In this document: in pieces, positions 42,246 to 51,326 of the stretch | Layout: every line of letters begins with the position of its first letter | How positions within the stretch are numbered: the stretch's first letter is position 1 | Source of the DNA: Paraburkholderia sp. | GTDB lineage: Bacteria > Pseudomonadota > Gammaproteobacteria > Burkholderiales > Burkholderiaceae | Length of the DNA: 64,000 nt | NCBI RefSeq assembly: GCF_024281035.1 | Contig: NZ_JAMXLH010000020.1 | Span: 62,001-126,000, forward strand | Direction: 5' to 3' | Notes under the pieces: model-generated | Seen by the model: the letters and a program-made list of their open reading frames with translations, nothing else | Told to the model about the DNA's origin: nothing | Database searches by the model: none | Translations under genes and position numbers: made by a program

Positions 42246-42668
42246 TCAGGCCTCGACGATCTCGAACGTGTGCGTGATTTCCGCCGTCTTGCCGAGCATG
42301 ATCGACGCCGAGCAGTACTTGTCGTGCGACAGCTTGACCGCGCGTTCGACCGTCGCCGGATTCAGATTCTTCCCCGTGACGGTGAAGTGGAAGTGGATCT
42401 TCGTGAAGACCTTCGGGTCTTCGTTCGCGCGCTCGCCCTTGAGCGTCACGTTGCAGCCGCTGACTTCCTGGCGGCTTCGCTTCAGGATCAGGACCACGTC
42501 ATAGGCCGTGCAGCCGCCTGCGCCGACCAGCAGCATTTCCATCGGGCGCGGCGCCAGGTTGTGGCCGCCGCCGTCCGGCGCGCCGTCCATATTGACGAGG
42601 TGGCCGCTGCCCGTCGCGGCTGCGAACGCCATGCCATCCCCTCCCATCCAGCTCACTTTGCATTCCAT
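42246..42668 (-). CDS. OsmC/Ohr-family protein (YhfA-like)
   Basis: 140-residue OsmC-fold protein. PRPMEMLLVGAGGCTAYDVVLILK contains the first conserved Cys, and the second redox Cys is in HDKYCSASIML, spaced as in thiol peroxidases of the OsmC/YhfA group. The start at 42668 has GGAGG upstream. OsmC proteins reduce organic hydroperoxides; the YhfA branch has no firmly assigned substrate. Minus-strand TACAAT (42707-42712) may be its -10. Confidence 0.87.
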   Translation of the reverse strand: MECKVSWMGGDGMAFAAATGSGHLVNMDGAPDGGGHNLAPRPMEMLLVGAGGCTAYDVVLILKRSRQEVSGCNVTLKGERANEDPKVFTKIHFHFTVTGKNLNPATVERAVKLSHDKYCSASIMLGKTAEITHTFEIVEA

Positions 42669-42962
42669 GCGCGTGCCTCCGACCGGTATCTTCGATTCAG
42701 ACGGCAATTGTAGCCCGCACGACGTGCGCCCGCCCGGGGCTGCATGCAGGCGGCGGCGCGCGCGGCCTGACAGATTAGGGCAGCGCGAAAGCCTGAGAGT
42801 CCGCTGGATTCCCCTGGTAGCGTTAGGGACTTATCGTCGAAATCGCCATGTCATGCACGGCACGAACTGTTGTAAGTGCATGGTTATTAATTAAATCATG
42901 AATGAGCAGTAGCCTGCAATTCATCTCACATTATGGTGTTGTATTTTGTAATGCGGTTTTTC

Positions 42963-42991
42963 TTGCGCCGCTTAGGGTCGACCCGTATAAT
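42963..42991 (+). promoter_or_regulatory. Sigma-70 promoter of the candidate small RNA
   Basis: TTGCGC (42963-42968), exactly 17 bases, then TATAAT (42986-42991). The spacer contains the perfect 10-base palindrome GGGTCGACCC (42975-42984), a plausible repressor site. Predicted start near 42998. Confidence 0.65.
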
Positions 42992-42997
42992 TCAGTT

Positions 42998-43092
42998 CAT
43001 TGGTTGTCGTCCTCGACGACACCTCAGCATGTCTCCTCCACCCTCCTCAAAAGGTGGATTAAGCCCGAACACCGCGTTCGGGCTTTTTTTTT
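42998..43092 (+). ncRNA. Candidate trans-acting small RNA with anti-Shine-Dalgarno loops
   Basis: About 95 bases from a predicted start to the end of an intrinsic terminator, with no gene following within transcript reach. Three hairpins: 43002-43023 (GGTTGTCGTC, CTC loop, GACGACACC, one bulged T); 43038-43057 (CCACC and GGTGG with loop CTCCTCAAAA); and the terminator 43061-43085 with nine T. The unpaired or loop sequence between hairpins 1 and 3 is C/T-rich and contains CCTCC twice (43035-43039, 43042-43046), complementary to ribosome-binding sites. Not assigned to a named family. Confidence 0.65.
43061..43092 (+). terminator. Terminator of the candidate small RNA
   Basis: AAGCCCGAAC and GTTCGGGCTT with a 5-base loop, 10-bp stem, followed by T through 43092. 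No protein gene precedes it on this strand for more than 1.3 kb except rnpB, which has its own terminator. Confidence 0.93.
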
Positions 43093-43205
43093 GTCCGGGC
43101 GCTTTTACCCAGGCGCTCCAGGCGCTTTCCCCAGGCTCTACGCCCATGCGTTCTGCCTGAGCCGGCGCCATATCCCGCGCTGCATCCCGTTCAGGCGCAC
43201 ATATT

Positions 43206-43235
43206 TTGACGCCCAGATAATTTTCCCTTTATAAT
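43206..43235 (+). promoter_or_regulatory. Promoter of rplM-rpsI
   Basis: TTGACG (43206-43211), 18-base spacer, TATAAT (43230-43235): close to sigma-70 consensus, as expected for ribosomal protein genes. The predicted leader is about 112 bases (43242-43353). Confidence 0.75.
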
Positions 43236-43353
43236 CCAAGGTTTCCCGCATTCATGCCCACGGGGAGAAACAGGGAGAGCCTGCGCCGACGCCAACGAGC
43301 GTCACCACACAAGCAGGACCAAATCAGGGCACAGCATATTTTTTGGATCGATC

Positions 43354-43782
43354 ATGAAGACGTTTTCCGCAAAAGCCCATGAGGTGACGCGCGAATGGTA
43401 CGTGATTGACGCGACGGATAAGGTTCTCGGCCGTGTCGCCAGCGAAGTGGCACGCCGTCTTCGCGGCAAGCATAAGCCTGAGTTCACCCCGCACGTCGAC
43501 ACCGGTGATTTCATCATCGTCATCAACGCCGGCAAGCTGAAGGTCACGGGCAACAAGACCACCGACAAGAAGTACTACCGTCACTCGGGCTACCCGGGCG
43601 GCATCTACGAAACGACGTTTGGCAAAATGCAGGAACGCTTCCCGGGCCGCGCGCTTGAGAAGGCGGTCAAGGGCATGCTGCCGAAGGGTCCGCTCGGCTA
43701 CGCGATGATCAAGAAGCTGAAGGTCTACGCAGACGCAACGCATCCGCACTCGGCCCAACAGCCGAAGGCGCTCGAGATCTAA
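43354..43782 (+). CDS. rplM: 50S ribosomal protein L13
   Basis: Early-assembly protein of the large ribosomal subunit. The 142-residue protein starts [20 protein letters not shown] and contains [22 protein letters not shown] and [19 protein letters not shown], all standard L13 features, and equals E. coli L13 in length. rpsI follows after 11 bases, the universal L13-S9 pairing. The leader of about 112 bases could hold an autoregulatory site; in E. coli L13 represses its own operon. Confidence 0.98.
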   Translation: MKTFSAKAHEVTREWYVIDATDKVLGRVASEVARRLRGKHKPEFTPHVDTGDFIIVINAGKLKVTGNKTTDKKYYRHSGYPGGIYETTFGKMQERFPGRALEKAVKGMLPKGPLGYAMIKKLKVYADATHPHSAQQPKALEI

Positions 43783-43793
43783 GGGGAGCCCAC

Positions 43794-44186
43794 ATGATCG
43801 GTAACTGGAACTACGGTACGGGCCGCCGCAAGAGCGCCGTCGCTCGTGTCTTCATCAAGTCGGGCAAGGGCGAGATCGTCGTCAACGGCAAGCCCATCGC
43901 CGACTACTTCTCGCGCGAAACGTCGCTGATGATCGTGCGCCAACCGCTGGAACTCACGAACCACGGCCAGACGTTCGACATCAAGGTCAACGTGACCGGC
44001 GGCGGCGAAACCGGCCAGGCCGGCGCAGTCCGCCACGGTATCACCCGCGCGCTGATCGACTACGATGCGACCCTCAAGCCGGCTCTGTCGACCGCAGGGT
44101 TCGTCACGCGTGACGCACGTGAAGTCGAGCGTAAGAAGGTCGGCTTCCACAAGGCACGCCGCCGCAAGCAGTTCTCGAAGCGTTAA
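43794..44186 (+). CDS. rpsI: 30S ribosomal protein S9
   Basis: Small-subunit protein whose C-terminal basic tail reaches the P-site tRNA. The 130-residue protein has [19 protein letters not shown] near the start, [19 protein letters not shown], and the conserved [13 protein letters not shown] C terminus ending in the essential Arg. Co-transcribed with rplM. Confidence 0.98.
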   Translation: MIGNWNYGTGRRKSAVARVFIKSGKGEIVVNGKPIADYFSRETSLMIVRQPLELTNHGQTFDIKVNVTGGGETGQAGAVRHGITRALIDYDATLKPALSTAGFVTRDAREVERKKVGFHKARRRKQFSKR

Positions 44187-44226
44187 TCGCTTGGACGTTG
44201 CGCGCCTCACGGAGCGCAACTGCTAC

Positions 44227-44263
44227 AAAAAGCCGCCAGTGCGTCATGCGCCGGCGGCTTTTT
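44227..44263 (+). terminator. Terminator after rpsI
   Basis: AAAAAGCCGCC and GGCGGCTTTTT form an 11-bp stem around a 15-base structured loop, ending in five T. Confidence 0.85.
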
Positions 44264-44413
44264 CGCTTTCAGGGCCACCGCGCAGGGCCGCAGCGCGCGT
44301 TTTGTGCGTGTCTGGCGCGTGTTTTACGGAGAGGGCCTCTTGATTCTGTGGGCTTAAGCACGATATTGGGAACAGCCCTACAATAGCGGTTAAAGCCTTT
44401 ATGGAGAGTTCGA

Positions 44414-44779
44414 ATGAGCGCTGTCACCGAAACCCCCGTGACCGAAATGCCCGGTCCCTTCGTTTTCACCGACGCGGCGGCTGACAAGGTCAAGCAACTG
44501 ATCGACGAAGAAGGAAACCCGGAGCTGAAGTTGCGCGTATTCGTGCAGGGCGGCGGCTGCTCGGGCTTCCAGTATGGCTTCACGTTCGACGAAGCAATCA
44601 ACGAAGACGACACCGTGATGAACAAGAACGGCGTCCAGCTGCTGATCGATTCGATGAGCTATCAATATCTCGTCGGCGCCGAGATCGACTACAAGGACGA
44701 TCTGAACGGCGCGCAATTCGTCATCAAGAACCCGAACGCGAACACCAGCTGTGGTTGCGGCTCGTCGTTCTCTGTCTGA
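44414..44779 (+). CDS. erpA: Iron-sulfur cluster insertion protein ErpA
   Basis: A-type carrier that delivers iron-sulfur clusters to target enzymes, including those of isoprenoid synthesis. The 121-residue protein has the three conserved cysteines in [11 protein letters not shown] and the terminal [15 protein letters not shown] at 44379-44384 may be its -10. It stands alone between two terminators. Confidence 0.95.
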   Translation: MSAVTETPVTEMPGPFVFTDAAADKVKQLIDEEGNPELKLRVFVQGGGCSGFQYGFTFDEAINEDDTVMNKNGVQLLIDSMSYQYLVGAEIDYKDDLNGAQFVIKNPNANTSCGCGSSFSV

Positions 44780-44817
44780 CCGAAACGCAGCGAATACTGA
44801 GCGAAAGCGTCACTGCA

Positions 44818-44848
44818 TAAAAAACGGGGCATCAAGCCCCGTTTTTAT
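44818..44848. terminator. Bidirectional terminator between erpA and anmK
   Basis: AAAAACGGGGC and GCCCCGTTTTT around an ATCAA loop, with A- and T-runs on both sides, serving both convergent genes. Confidence 0.9.
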
Positions 44849-44883
44849 TTGTGTGGCGCATCGATGAATCCACGCGCTGGCGA

Positions 44884-46038
44884 TCAGCGCGGATAAATCG
44901 CACCCAGCACGCGTTCGCCCGCTGCGCCCGTCACGGAAGCAAGATTGCCGGGTTCGCGCGCGAGACAGCGCATCGCGAGCCACGCAAACGCGAGCGGCTC
45001 CACCTGATGCGGCGGCACGCCGAGCGCAGCGGTCGTCGATACCTGCACGCCGTTTGCACCGACCGTCTCCAGCGCACTTTGCAGCGCCGCCATCAGCACC
45101 GGATTGCGTGCACCGCCACCGCATACGCACACCGCACGGCAGTCCGCCGCGTGACGTTCGATTTCGCGCGCCACGCTCACGGCGGTCAGCGCGACGAGCG
45201 TTGCTTGCACGTCGGCGGGAGCGAGCGTCTCGAAGCCCTTGAGCTTCGCATCGAGCCACTGCGCGTTGAACAGATCGCGCCCCGTGCTTTTTGGCGGCTG
45301 CTGCGCGAAGTACGGTTCGTCGAGCAACGCGTCCAGCAGCGGTTGGTGCACGGCGCCGCTTGCGGCGAAGTGCCCGTTATCGTCATAGGGCTTGCCGAGG
45401 TGGCGCTCCGCCCACAGATCGAGCAGCGCGTTCGCCGGGCCGCAGTCGAAGCCGCGCACTTCACCCGTGGCCGGCAAAATCGTGATGTTGCTGATTCCCC
45501 CCAGATTGCAGACGACGCGCGTGTCTTCGTTCGATCCGAACACTGTCGCGTGAAACGCGGGCACGAGCGGCGCGCCCTGGCCGCCGGAGGCGACATCGCG
45601 ACGGCGGAAATCGGCGATCACGTCGATATGCGTCAGTTCGGCGAGCAGCGCCGGATTCTGGATCTGCACCGTGTAGCCTTTTTCGGGGCGGTGCCGCACC
45701 GTTTGTCCGTGTGCGCCGATCGCGCGGACGTCGTCGGCGGCGAGATTGCCCGCACGCAGTAATTCGTGGCAGCACACGGCGTAGCGCGCCGCGAGCGCGT
45801 TGCCGGCCAGCGCCTCACGCTCGATTTCGTTTTCGCCCGGCTGTTGCAGCGAAAAGAGCGCCTCGCGCAAATTGTGGGCGAAGGCAACGAACGCCTCGGC
45901 CAGCACGACCGGCCGTTTGCCCTGCTCGAAGCGCACTGCGACGCCGTCCACGCCATCCATGCTCGTGCCCGACATCAGGCCGAAATACACGCCATCTGCG
46001 GGGTTTGCGCTCTCTTTTCGCGCATCGCGTAGTGCCAC
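44884..46038 (-). CDS. anmK: Anhydro-N-acetylmuramic acid kinase
   Basis: Phosphorylates and opens 1,6-anhydro-MurNAc during peptidoglycan recycling. The 384-residue protein has the ATP-binding [11 protein letters not shown] near the N terminus, [22 protein letters not shown] and [12 protein letters not shown], matching AnmK (369 in E. coli). The GTG at 46038 was chosen because AGGAG lies 7 bases upstream; the longer frame from 46134 has no family-like sequence. Divergent from tyrS, a pairing seen in many proteobacteria. Confidence 0.94.
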   Translation of the reverse strand: MALRDARKESANPADGVYFGLMSGTSMDGVDGVAVRFEQGKRPVVLAEAFVAFAHNLREALFSLQQPGENEIEREALAGNALAARYAVCCHELLRAGNLAADDVRAIGAHGQTVRHRPEKGYTVQIQNPALLAELTHIDVIADFRRRDVASGGQGAPLVPAFHATVFGSNEDTRVVCNLGGISNITILPATGEVRGFDCGPANALLDLWAERHLGKPYDDNGHFAASGAVHQPLLDALLDEPYFAQQPPKSTGRDLFNAQWLDAKLKGFETLAPADVQATLVALTAVSVAREIERHAADCRAVCVCGGGARNPVLMAALQSALETVGANGVQVSTTAALGVPPHQVEPLAFAWLAMRCLAREPGNLASVTGAAGERVLGAIYPR

Positions 46039-46233
46039 GTCGTGCTCCTCGTTGATTGCGATGTTCGTTTCGTGGCGTCGATTATCGGCGCAATGGCGCT
46101 TGCACGTAAGCCAAGGCGACAACCCGTGCGACAACCCGTACGAGGCTTTTAACGGGGCGCAGGCGCTGAAACATCGGGGACATCGCTCGAATCACGTAAA
46201 ATCGCGGTCTAAACCTGACTTTACGATCGAAGC

Positions 46234-47475
46234 ATGAGCACCGAGTCCCCGAATACCCCCGCCTTTCCGGTCACCGACGAGGTTCGTCACGCGCTCGCCG
46301 TCACGAAGCGCGGCGTGGATGAACTGCTGATCGAAGAAGAATTCCTGCAGAAACTCGCGAAGAGCGCCGCCACCGGCAAGCCTCTGCGCATCAAGCTCGG
46401 TCTCGATCCCACGGCGCCCGATATCCACATCGGCCACACCGTGGTGCTCAACAAGATGCGTCAGTTGCAGGATCTCGGCCATACCGTGATCTTCCTGATC
46501 GGCGACTTCACCTCGCTGATCGGCGACCCGTCGGGCCGCAACGCGACGCGTCCGCCGCTCACGCGCGAGCAGATCGAATCGAACGCGAAGACCTACTTCG
46601 AACAGGCCGCGCTCGTGCTCGACCGCGACAAGACCGAGATCCGCTACAACAGCGAATGGTCGATGCCGCTCGGCGCCGACGGCATGATCAAGCTCGCGTC
46701 GCGCTACACCGTCGCGCGTATCCTCGAGCGCGAAGATTTCACCAAGCGTTTCCAGAACGGCGTGCCGATCTCGATCCACGAGTTCCTGTACCCGCTGATG
46801 CAGGGCTACGACTCGGTTGCGCTCAATGCCGACCTCGAACTCGGCGGCACCGACCAGAAGTTCAATCTGCTCGTCGGCCGCGAGCTGCAGAAGCAGTACG
46901 GCCAGGAGCAGCAGTGCATTCTCACGATGCCGCTGCTCGAAGGCCTCGACGGCGTCGAGAAGATGTCGAAGTCGAAGAACAACTACATCGGCATCAGCGA
47001 GAAGCCCAACGACATGTTCGGCAAGCTCATGAGCATCTCCGACGTGCTCATGTGGCGCTACTTCGAGCTGTTGTCGTTCCGTCCGATGAGCGAAATCGAA
47101 GGGTTCCGCCGCGAAGCCGGGGAAGGGCGCAATCCGCGCGACTTCAAGGTGATGCTTGCGCAGGAAATCGTTGCGCGTTTTCACTCGCAGACGGATGCCG
47201 GGCGCGCGCTCGAAGACTTCAATCACCGCGCGAAGGGCGGCGTGCCCGACGACATTCCTTCGGTGACGCTCGCCGGTGCGCCGCTCGCGATTGGCCAGTT
47301 GCTCAAGCAGGCGGGGCTCGTGCCGTCGACGAGCGAGGCGCTGCGCAACATCGAGCAGGGCGGCGTGAAGATCGACGGTGCGACCGTGTCCGACAAGGGC
47401 CTGAAGGTCGAGGCGGGCGAGTTCGTCGTGCAGGTGGGCAAGCGCCGTTTCGCGCGCGTGACGCTGACCGCGTGA
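46234..47475 (+). CDS. tyrS: Tyrosyl-tRNA synthetase
   Basis: Class I synthetase charging tRNA-Tyr. The 413-residue protein has PDIHIGH (HIGH box) at about 62-68 and KMSKS at 243-247, then a C-terminal S4 RNA-binding domain ([22 protein letters not shown]). The KMSKS form, rather than the KFGKT of E. coli TyrS, is typical of the TyrZ-type bacterial subclass. dtd follows on the same strand; Dtd clears D-Tyr-tRNA, so the pairing makes functional sense. Confidence 0.96.
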   Translation: MSTESPNTPAFPVTDEVRHALAVTKRGVDELLIEEEFLQKLAKSAATGKPLRIKLGLDPTAPDIHIGHTVVLNKMRQLQDLGHTVIFLIGDFTSLIGDPSGRNATRPPLTREQIESNAKTYFEQAALVLDRDKTEIRYNSEWSMPLGADGMIKLASRYTVARILEREDFTKRFQNGVPISIHEFLYPLMQGYDSVALNADLELGGTDQKFNLLVGRELQKQYGQEQQCILTMPLLEGLDGVEKMSKSKNNYIGISEKPNDMFGKLMSISDVLMWRYFELLSFRPMSEIEGFRREAGEGRNPRDFKVMLAQEIVARFHSQTDAGRALEDFNHRAKGGVPDDIPSVTLAGAPLAIGQLLKQAGLVPSTSEALRNIEQGGVKIDGATVSDKGLKVEAGEFVVQVGKRRFARVTLTA

Positions 47476-47563
47476 TGATGTTGCATCCGCAACGGATGGG
47501 CTGCACGAACCCCACGGACCGCACGGACCGCTCCGACCGCGCGCACCAGCGGGAGCGCGAGCG

Positions 47564-48022
47564 ATGATCGCCTTGATCCAGCGCGTACGCCGCGCCGATG
47601 TGCGCGTCGACGAGCGCGTGACCGGCGCGATCGGCCAGGGGCTGCTCGCGCTTGTCTGCGCCGAGCGCGGCGACACCGAGGCCCAGGCCGACAAGCTGCT
47701 CGCGAAGCTGCTCGGCTACCGCGTGTTCAGCGATGCGGCCGGCAAGATGAATCTTCCGGTGCAGAACATCGACGGCAACGGCACGGCGGGCGGCCTGCTG
47801 CTCGTTTCGCAGTTCACGCTTGCCGCCGACACCAACAGCGGCCTGCGACCGAGCTTCACGCCCGCTGCGCCGCCCGAGGAAGGTCGCCGGCTGTTCGAAT
47901 ACTTCGTCGCCGCCGCGCGTGCGAAGCATCCGTTCGTCGAGACGGGCGAATTCGGCGCCGACATGCAGGTGTCGCTCGTCAACGATGGTCCGGTGACCTT
48001 CTGGCTGCAAGTCCGCAACTGA
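47564..48022 (+). CDS. dtd: D-aminoacyl-tRNA deacylase
   Basis: Hydrolyses D-amino acids (especially D-Tyr) wrongly attached to tRNA. The 152-residue protein starts [15 protein letters not shown] and has the SQFTL active-site motif ([13 protein letters not shown]) and the Gly-cisPro motif in LVNDGPVTF. Size is near E. coli Dtd (145). It follows tyrS by 88 bases and precedes a histidine phosphatase by 49. Confidence 0.96.
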   Translation: MIALIQRVRRADVRVDERVTGAIGQGLLALVCAERGDTEAQADKLLAKLLGYRVFSDAAGKMNLPVQNIDGNGTAGGLLLVSQFTLAADTNSGLRPSFTPAAPPEEGRRLFEYFVAAARAKHPFVETGEFGADMQVSLVNDGPVTFWLQVRN

Positions 48023-48071
48023 GTCTTCCCGGTTTTCCCGGGCCCTGGCCCTTCACCGCGCGCGCCGCTCC

Positions 48072-48743
48072 ATGACCACGCAAATCCTCTTCATCCGACA
48101 CGGCGAAACCGACTGGAACCGCATCAAGCGCATCCAGGGGCACATCGACATCCCGCTCGCGAACAGCGGCATCGAGCAGGCGCAGCAGCTCGCCGTGCGC
48201 ATCGCCGCCGAGGCGCAAGCCGGAGCGCGGCTCGACGCGGTCTGGTGCAGCGACCTGATGCGCGCGCAGCAAACCGCGCAGCCGTTCGCACAGGCGCTGC
48301 ATCTGCCGCTGCAACTTGCGCCGGGATTGCGCGAACGGCACTACGGCGCGTTCCAGGGCCACGACAGCGACGAGATCGCCGCGCGCTTTCCCGACGAGTA
48401 CGCACACTGGCAAACGCGCGACCCGGGCTTCACGCCGCCCGAGGGCGAATCGCAGCGCGCGTTCTACCATCGCGTGCTGCACGCGCTCGAACCGCTGCTC
48501 GCCGCGCATCCGGACGGACGCATCGCGGTCGTCACGCACGGCGGCGTGCTCGACTGCGTCTATCGCTTTGCGCAGGGCCTGCCGCTCGATGCGCCGCGCA
48601 ACTGGCCGCTCCTCAACACGAGCGTGAACGTCGTCGATTTCGAAACCGATGGCTACGTCACGCAGGCACGCGTCGTGGCCTGGGCCGACGTCGCGCATCT
48701 GGGCGGCGCGAGCGCCGACGACGGCTTCAGGCGCGCAATCTAA
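48072..48743 (+). CDS. Histidine phosphatase family protein (phosphoglycerate mutase-like)
   Basis: 223-residue single-domain histidine phosphatase. FIRHGETDWN is the RHG catalytic motif, RERHYGAFQGH follows, and VVTHGGVLDC holds the second catalytic His. It could be a cofactor-dependent phosphoglycerate mutase homologue (GpmB-like), a CobC-type phosphatase, or another broad-specificity phosphatase; sequence alone does not decide. Third gene after tyrS and dtd. Confidence 0.87.
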   Translation: MTTQILFIRHGETDWNRIKRIQGHIDIPLANSGIEQAQQLAVRIAAEAQAGARLDAVWCSDLMRAQQTAQPFAQALHLPLQLAPGLRERHYGAFQGHDSDEIAARFPDEYAHWQTRDPGFTPPEGESQRAFYHRVLHALEPLLAAHPDGRIAVVTHGGVLDCVYRFAQGLPLDAPRNWPLLNTSVNVVDFETDGYVTQARVVAWADVAHLGGASADDGFRRAI

Positions 48744-49062
48744 CCGGGTTATTGGCCCGTACCGCGCAAAACCTCACGCATCGGGCATAAGCGCCGTCGT
48801 CGCGTGCGATGCCGATTTTGTCGTCGGCATCAAGCCCTCTCATCTCTTTCTTGCGTCCCCTTTCTAATCGTCAACCCGAAACCGGAATTGGCTGATACCA
48901 TTCTTCCGACCTTTGCGCCGCTGCGGCCTTTTGGCGCTGCGACACTGCTTTACCAGCGGTTTCGCGGGCCGGCCGTGCGTTGAAGAGGACGCGCGCGTGT
49001 CGCGCCGCGGCGCGCAAAGGGCTACATGAAAGTTGGTTCCAGAAAAAACGCAGGAGATTTCA
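48744..49062. other. Intergenic region upstream of the branched-chain amino acid binding protein
   Basis: 319 bases without a credible gene. A possible extended -10 (TGATACCAT, 48892-48900) lies about 160 bases before the next ATG. I see no hairpin with a T-run after the phosphatase gene. Confidence 0.4.
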
Positions 49063-50208
49063 ATGACGTTCAAGTTTCACAAGCTGCTGCCAGTCAGCGC
49101 CGCAGTCGTTGCACTCGCGACGATGTCCGCCTACGCATCCGCCGACCAGATCGTGAAGATCGGCCACGTCGGCCCGCTCACCGGCGGCTCGGCCCACCTC
49201 GGCAAGGACAATGAGAACGGCGCGCGTCTCGCCATCGAAGAGATCAACGCGAAGGGTCTCACCATCGGCGGCCAGAAGATCACGCTGCAGCTTGACGGCC
49301 AGGACGACGGGGCCGACCCGCGCCAGGCGACCCAGGTTGCGCAGAAGCTCGTCGACGACAAGGTCGTCGCCGTGATCGGCCACCTGAACTCGGGCGCTTC
49401 GATCCCGGCTTCGAAGATCTACAGCGATGCAGGCATCGTGCAGATCTCGCCGTCGGCGACCAACCCGGCCTACACGCAGCAAGGCTTCAAGACGACCTTC
49501 CGCGTCGTTGCGACCGACGCGCAGCAAGGCCCGGCACTGGCCAACTACGCAGGCAAGACGCTGAACGTGAAGACCGTCGCGGTTATCGACGACTCGACCG
49601 CGTACGGCCAGGGCCTCGCGAACGAGTTCGAGAAGACCGCCAAGGCGCTCGGCATGAAGGTTCTGTCGCATGACGCGACGAACGACAAGGCCGTCGACTT
49701 CCGCGCGATTCTCACGAAGGTCAAGGGCGAGAACCCCGACGCGATCATGTACGGCGGCATGGACGCAACCGGCGGTCCGTTCGCCAAGCAGGCGAAGCAA
49801 CTGGGCCTGCGCGCGAAGATCCTCGCGGGCGACGGCGTCTGCACGGAAAGCCTCGCGAATCTCGCGGGCGCAGCGGCCGACAACGTCGTGTGCTCGCAGG
49901 CCGGCATGGCGCTCGAACGCATGGACGGCGGCGCGGCGTTTGCGGCGAAGTACGCGAAGCGCTTCGGCCACGGGATCGAATTCGATGCACCGTTCACGTA
50001 CGACACGGTGTACATCATCGTCGACGCGATGAAGCGCGCGAATTCGACCGATGCGGCGAAGATCCTCGCAGCGATCCCGACGACCGACTACAAGGGCGTG
50101 ATCGGCGAAACGACCTTCGACTCGAAGGGCGACCTCAAGCACGGCGTGATCTCGCTGTACAACTACAAGGCAGGCAAGAAGACGCTGCTCGACGTGGTGA
50201 AGATGTAA
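49063..50208 (+). CDS. Branched-chain amino acid ABC transporter, substrate-binding protein
   Basis: Periplasmic type I binding protein of the LivJ/LivK family. The signal peptide spans about residues 1-25 (ending AYASA), then DQIVKIGHVGPLTGGSAHLGKDNENGARLA and a fold of about 350 residues. AGGAG lies 8 bases before the ATG at 49063. 381 residues in all. No permease or ATPase genes adjoin, so it must work with a transporter encoded elsewhere. The ligand (Leu/Ile/Val or another amino acid) cannot be fixed from sequence. Confidence 0.9.
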   Translation: MTFKFHKLLPVSAAVVALATMSAYASADQIVKIGHVGPLTGGSAHLGKDNENGARLAIEEINAKGLTIGGQKITLQLDGQDDGADPRQATQVAQKLVDDKVVAVIGHLNSGASIPASKIYSDAGIVQISPSATNPAYTQQGFKTTFRVVATDAQQGPALANYAGKTLNVKTVAVIDDSTAYGQGLANEFEKTAKALGMKVLSHDATNDKAVDFRAILTKVKGENPDAIMYGGMDATGGPFAKQAKQLGLRAKILAGDGVCTESLANLAGAAADNVVCSQAGMALERMDGGAAFAAKYAKRFGHGIEFDAPFTYDTVYIIVDAMKRANSTDAAKILAAIPTTDYKGVIGETTFDSKGDLKHGVISLYNYKAGKKTLLDVVKM

Positions 50209-50245
50209 TTTGCCGCGCGCCGTAAGGCGCGTCGGGCATGAAGCA

Positions 50246-50284
50246 ACGGCCAACCCGCGCTCCGCGGGTTGGCCGTTCTGTTTT
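50246..50284 (+). terminator. Terminator after the binding-protein gene
   Basis: ACGGCCAACCCGCG and CGCGGGTTGGCCGT form a 14-bp perfect stem with a CTC loop, followed by TCTGTTTT. Confidence 0.85.
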
Positions 50285-50354
50285 GGGCGATACCTGCTGT
50301 CGTGAGTTGCTGGCGGCAGCCGTTGACGGCCGCTGTTGACGGCAGTTGCCGGCG

Positions 50355-51299
50355 TTAGCGCGGCGGCTGGGCCGCCCGCCGCCTTGCACGCTTCGACACG
50401 CCGTTGACGAGCGCCCAGCGCATCACGGGCGCGAGCGTGCGCATGCCGGGCTGCACGAGTACATGGCGCACGCGCGCAAAGCGGTCGAAGCCGAGCAGTT
50501 GCTGTGCGAACGGCGGCAAGAGGTCGATGCCGGCCTGTCGAATCAGCGCGCCCGCCGGACGCATGGACGGTCGCGGCGCGGGCGCGTTCATGAGCACGCG
50601 CACGACTTCGCGCGTGCGGTCGCTGGCCACGAGTTCGGGCTGCATCGCGCGCAGGTACGCTTCTATCCCCGCGCACGATTCGGGTACGTCGGTCGCGCCG
50701 AGGAGTCGCGCAATGCGCGCCGTCTCCGCGTAATACCGGTCCTGCTCCGCGCCTGGCAGCGCCGGATTCACGTAGCGCAGATGCGCCGCCAGAAAGCTCG
50801 ATACTTCGGCGACATGCACCCACGTCAGCAGCGCAGGCTCGCTCGCGCTGTAGGGACGGCCGTCCGGCGCCGTGCCCTTCACGTTTTCGTGGATCCGCTT
50901 CACGCGCTCGATCAGCGCGAGCGCGTCGGAGCGGTTGCCGTAGGTCGTGCCGGCGATGAAGGTCGCCGTGCGGCGCAGCCGGCCGAGAATGTCGTCGCGG
51001 AACGTCGAGTGATCCAAGACGCCCGCGAGCGCGAGCGGATGGAGCGCCTGCAGCAGCAGCGCGCTGACGCCGCCCGTCATCATCGACGCGAAATCGGCGT
51101 GCACCTTCCAGCACACGGCGTCGGGGCCGAACAGGCCAGGATCGCCCGGCGGCGACGAGTAATCGAGTTTGGGACCGCCGCCCGTGGTGAGGTGCGTCAC
51201 GCTGCCGGCGAGCGCCATGCGCACGCGTTGCGCGAGCAGGCCGGTCAGACTGGTCGGCTTGGGGGCGTCGTGGCGGCGGCCGGCGTGTTGTTCGGACAT
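50355..51299 (-). CDS. DUF2236 (MpaB-like oxygenase) family protein
   Basis: 314-residue protein of the DUF2236/MpaB family, whose members include heme-containing latex-clearing and mycophenolic-acid pathway oxygenases. Conserved segments are LLLQALHPLALAGVLDHSTF, FIAGTTYG and the TWVHV motif, which holds a likely ligand His. The physiological substrate is unknown. It begins 27 bases after ruvB on the same strand and may be co-transcribed with it, which is not an obvious functional match. Confidence 0.85.
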   Translation of the reverse strand: MSEQHAGRRHDAPKPTSLTGLLAQRVRMALAGSVTHLTTGGGPKLDYSSPPGDPGLFGPDAVCWKVHADFASMMTGGVSALLLQALHPLALAGVLDHSTFRDDILGRLRRTATFIAGTTYGNRSDALALIERVKRIHENVKGTAPDGRPYSASEPALLTWVHVAEVSSFLAAHLRYVNPALPGAEQDRYYAETARIARLLGATDVPESCAGIEAYLRAMQPELVASDRTREVVRVLMNAPAPRPSMRPAGALIRQAGIDLLPPFAQQLLGFDRFARVRHVLVQPGMRTLAPVMRWALVNGVSKRARRRAAQPPR

Positions 51300-51326
51300 C
51301 GCGATTTCACTCGAGCCCGTCGCGCA

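Larger units (their letters stand above)
42669..43353. other. Long intergenic region between the OsmC gene and rplM
   Basis: 685 bases with no credible protein gene. It contains the minus-strand OsmC promoter, an unusually AT-rich tract (about 42869-42962), a candidate small RNA unit (42963-43092), and the rplM promoter with a leader of about 112 bases. Confidence 0.6.

Noticed and set aside
42902..43234. 110-codon frame in the OsmC-rplM gap
   Set aside because: It runs straight through a strong intrinsic terminator and a promoter, and has no similarity to any family I know.
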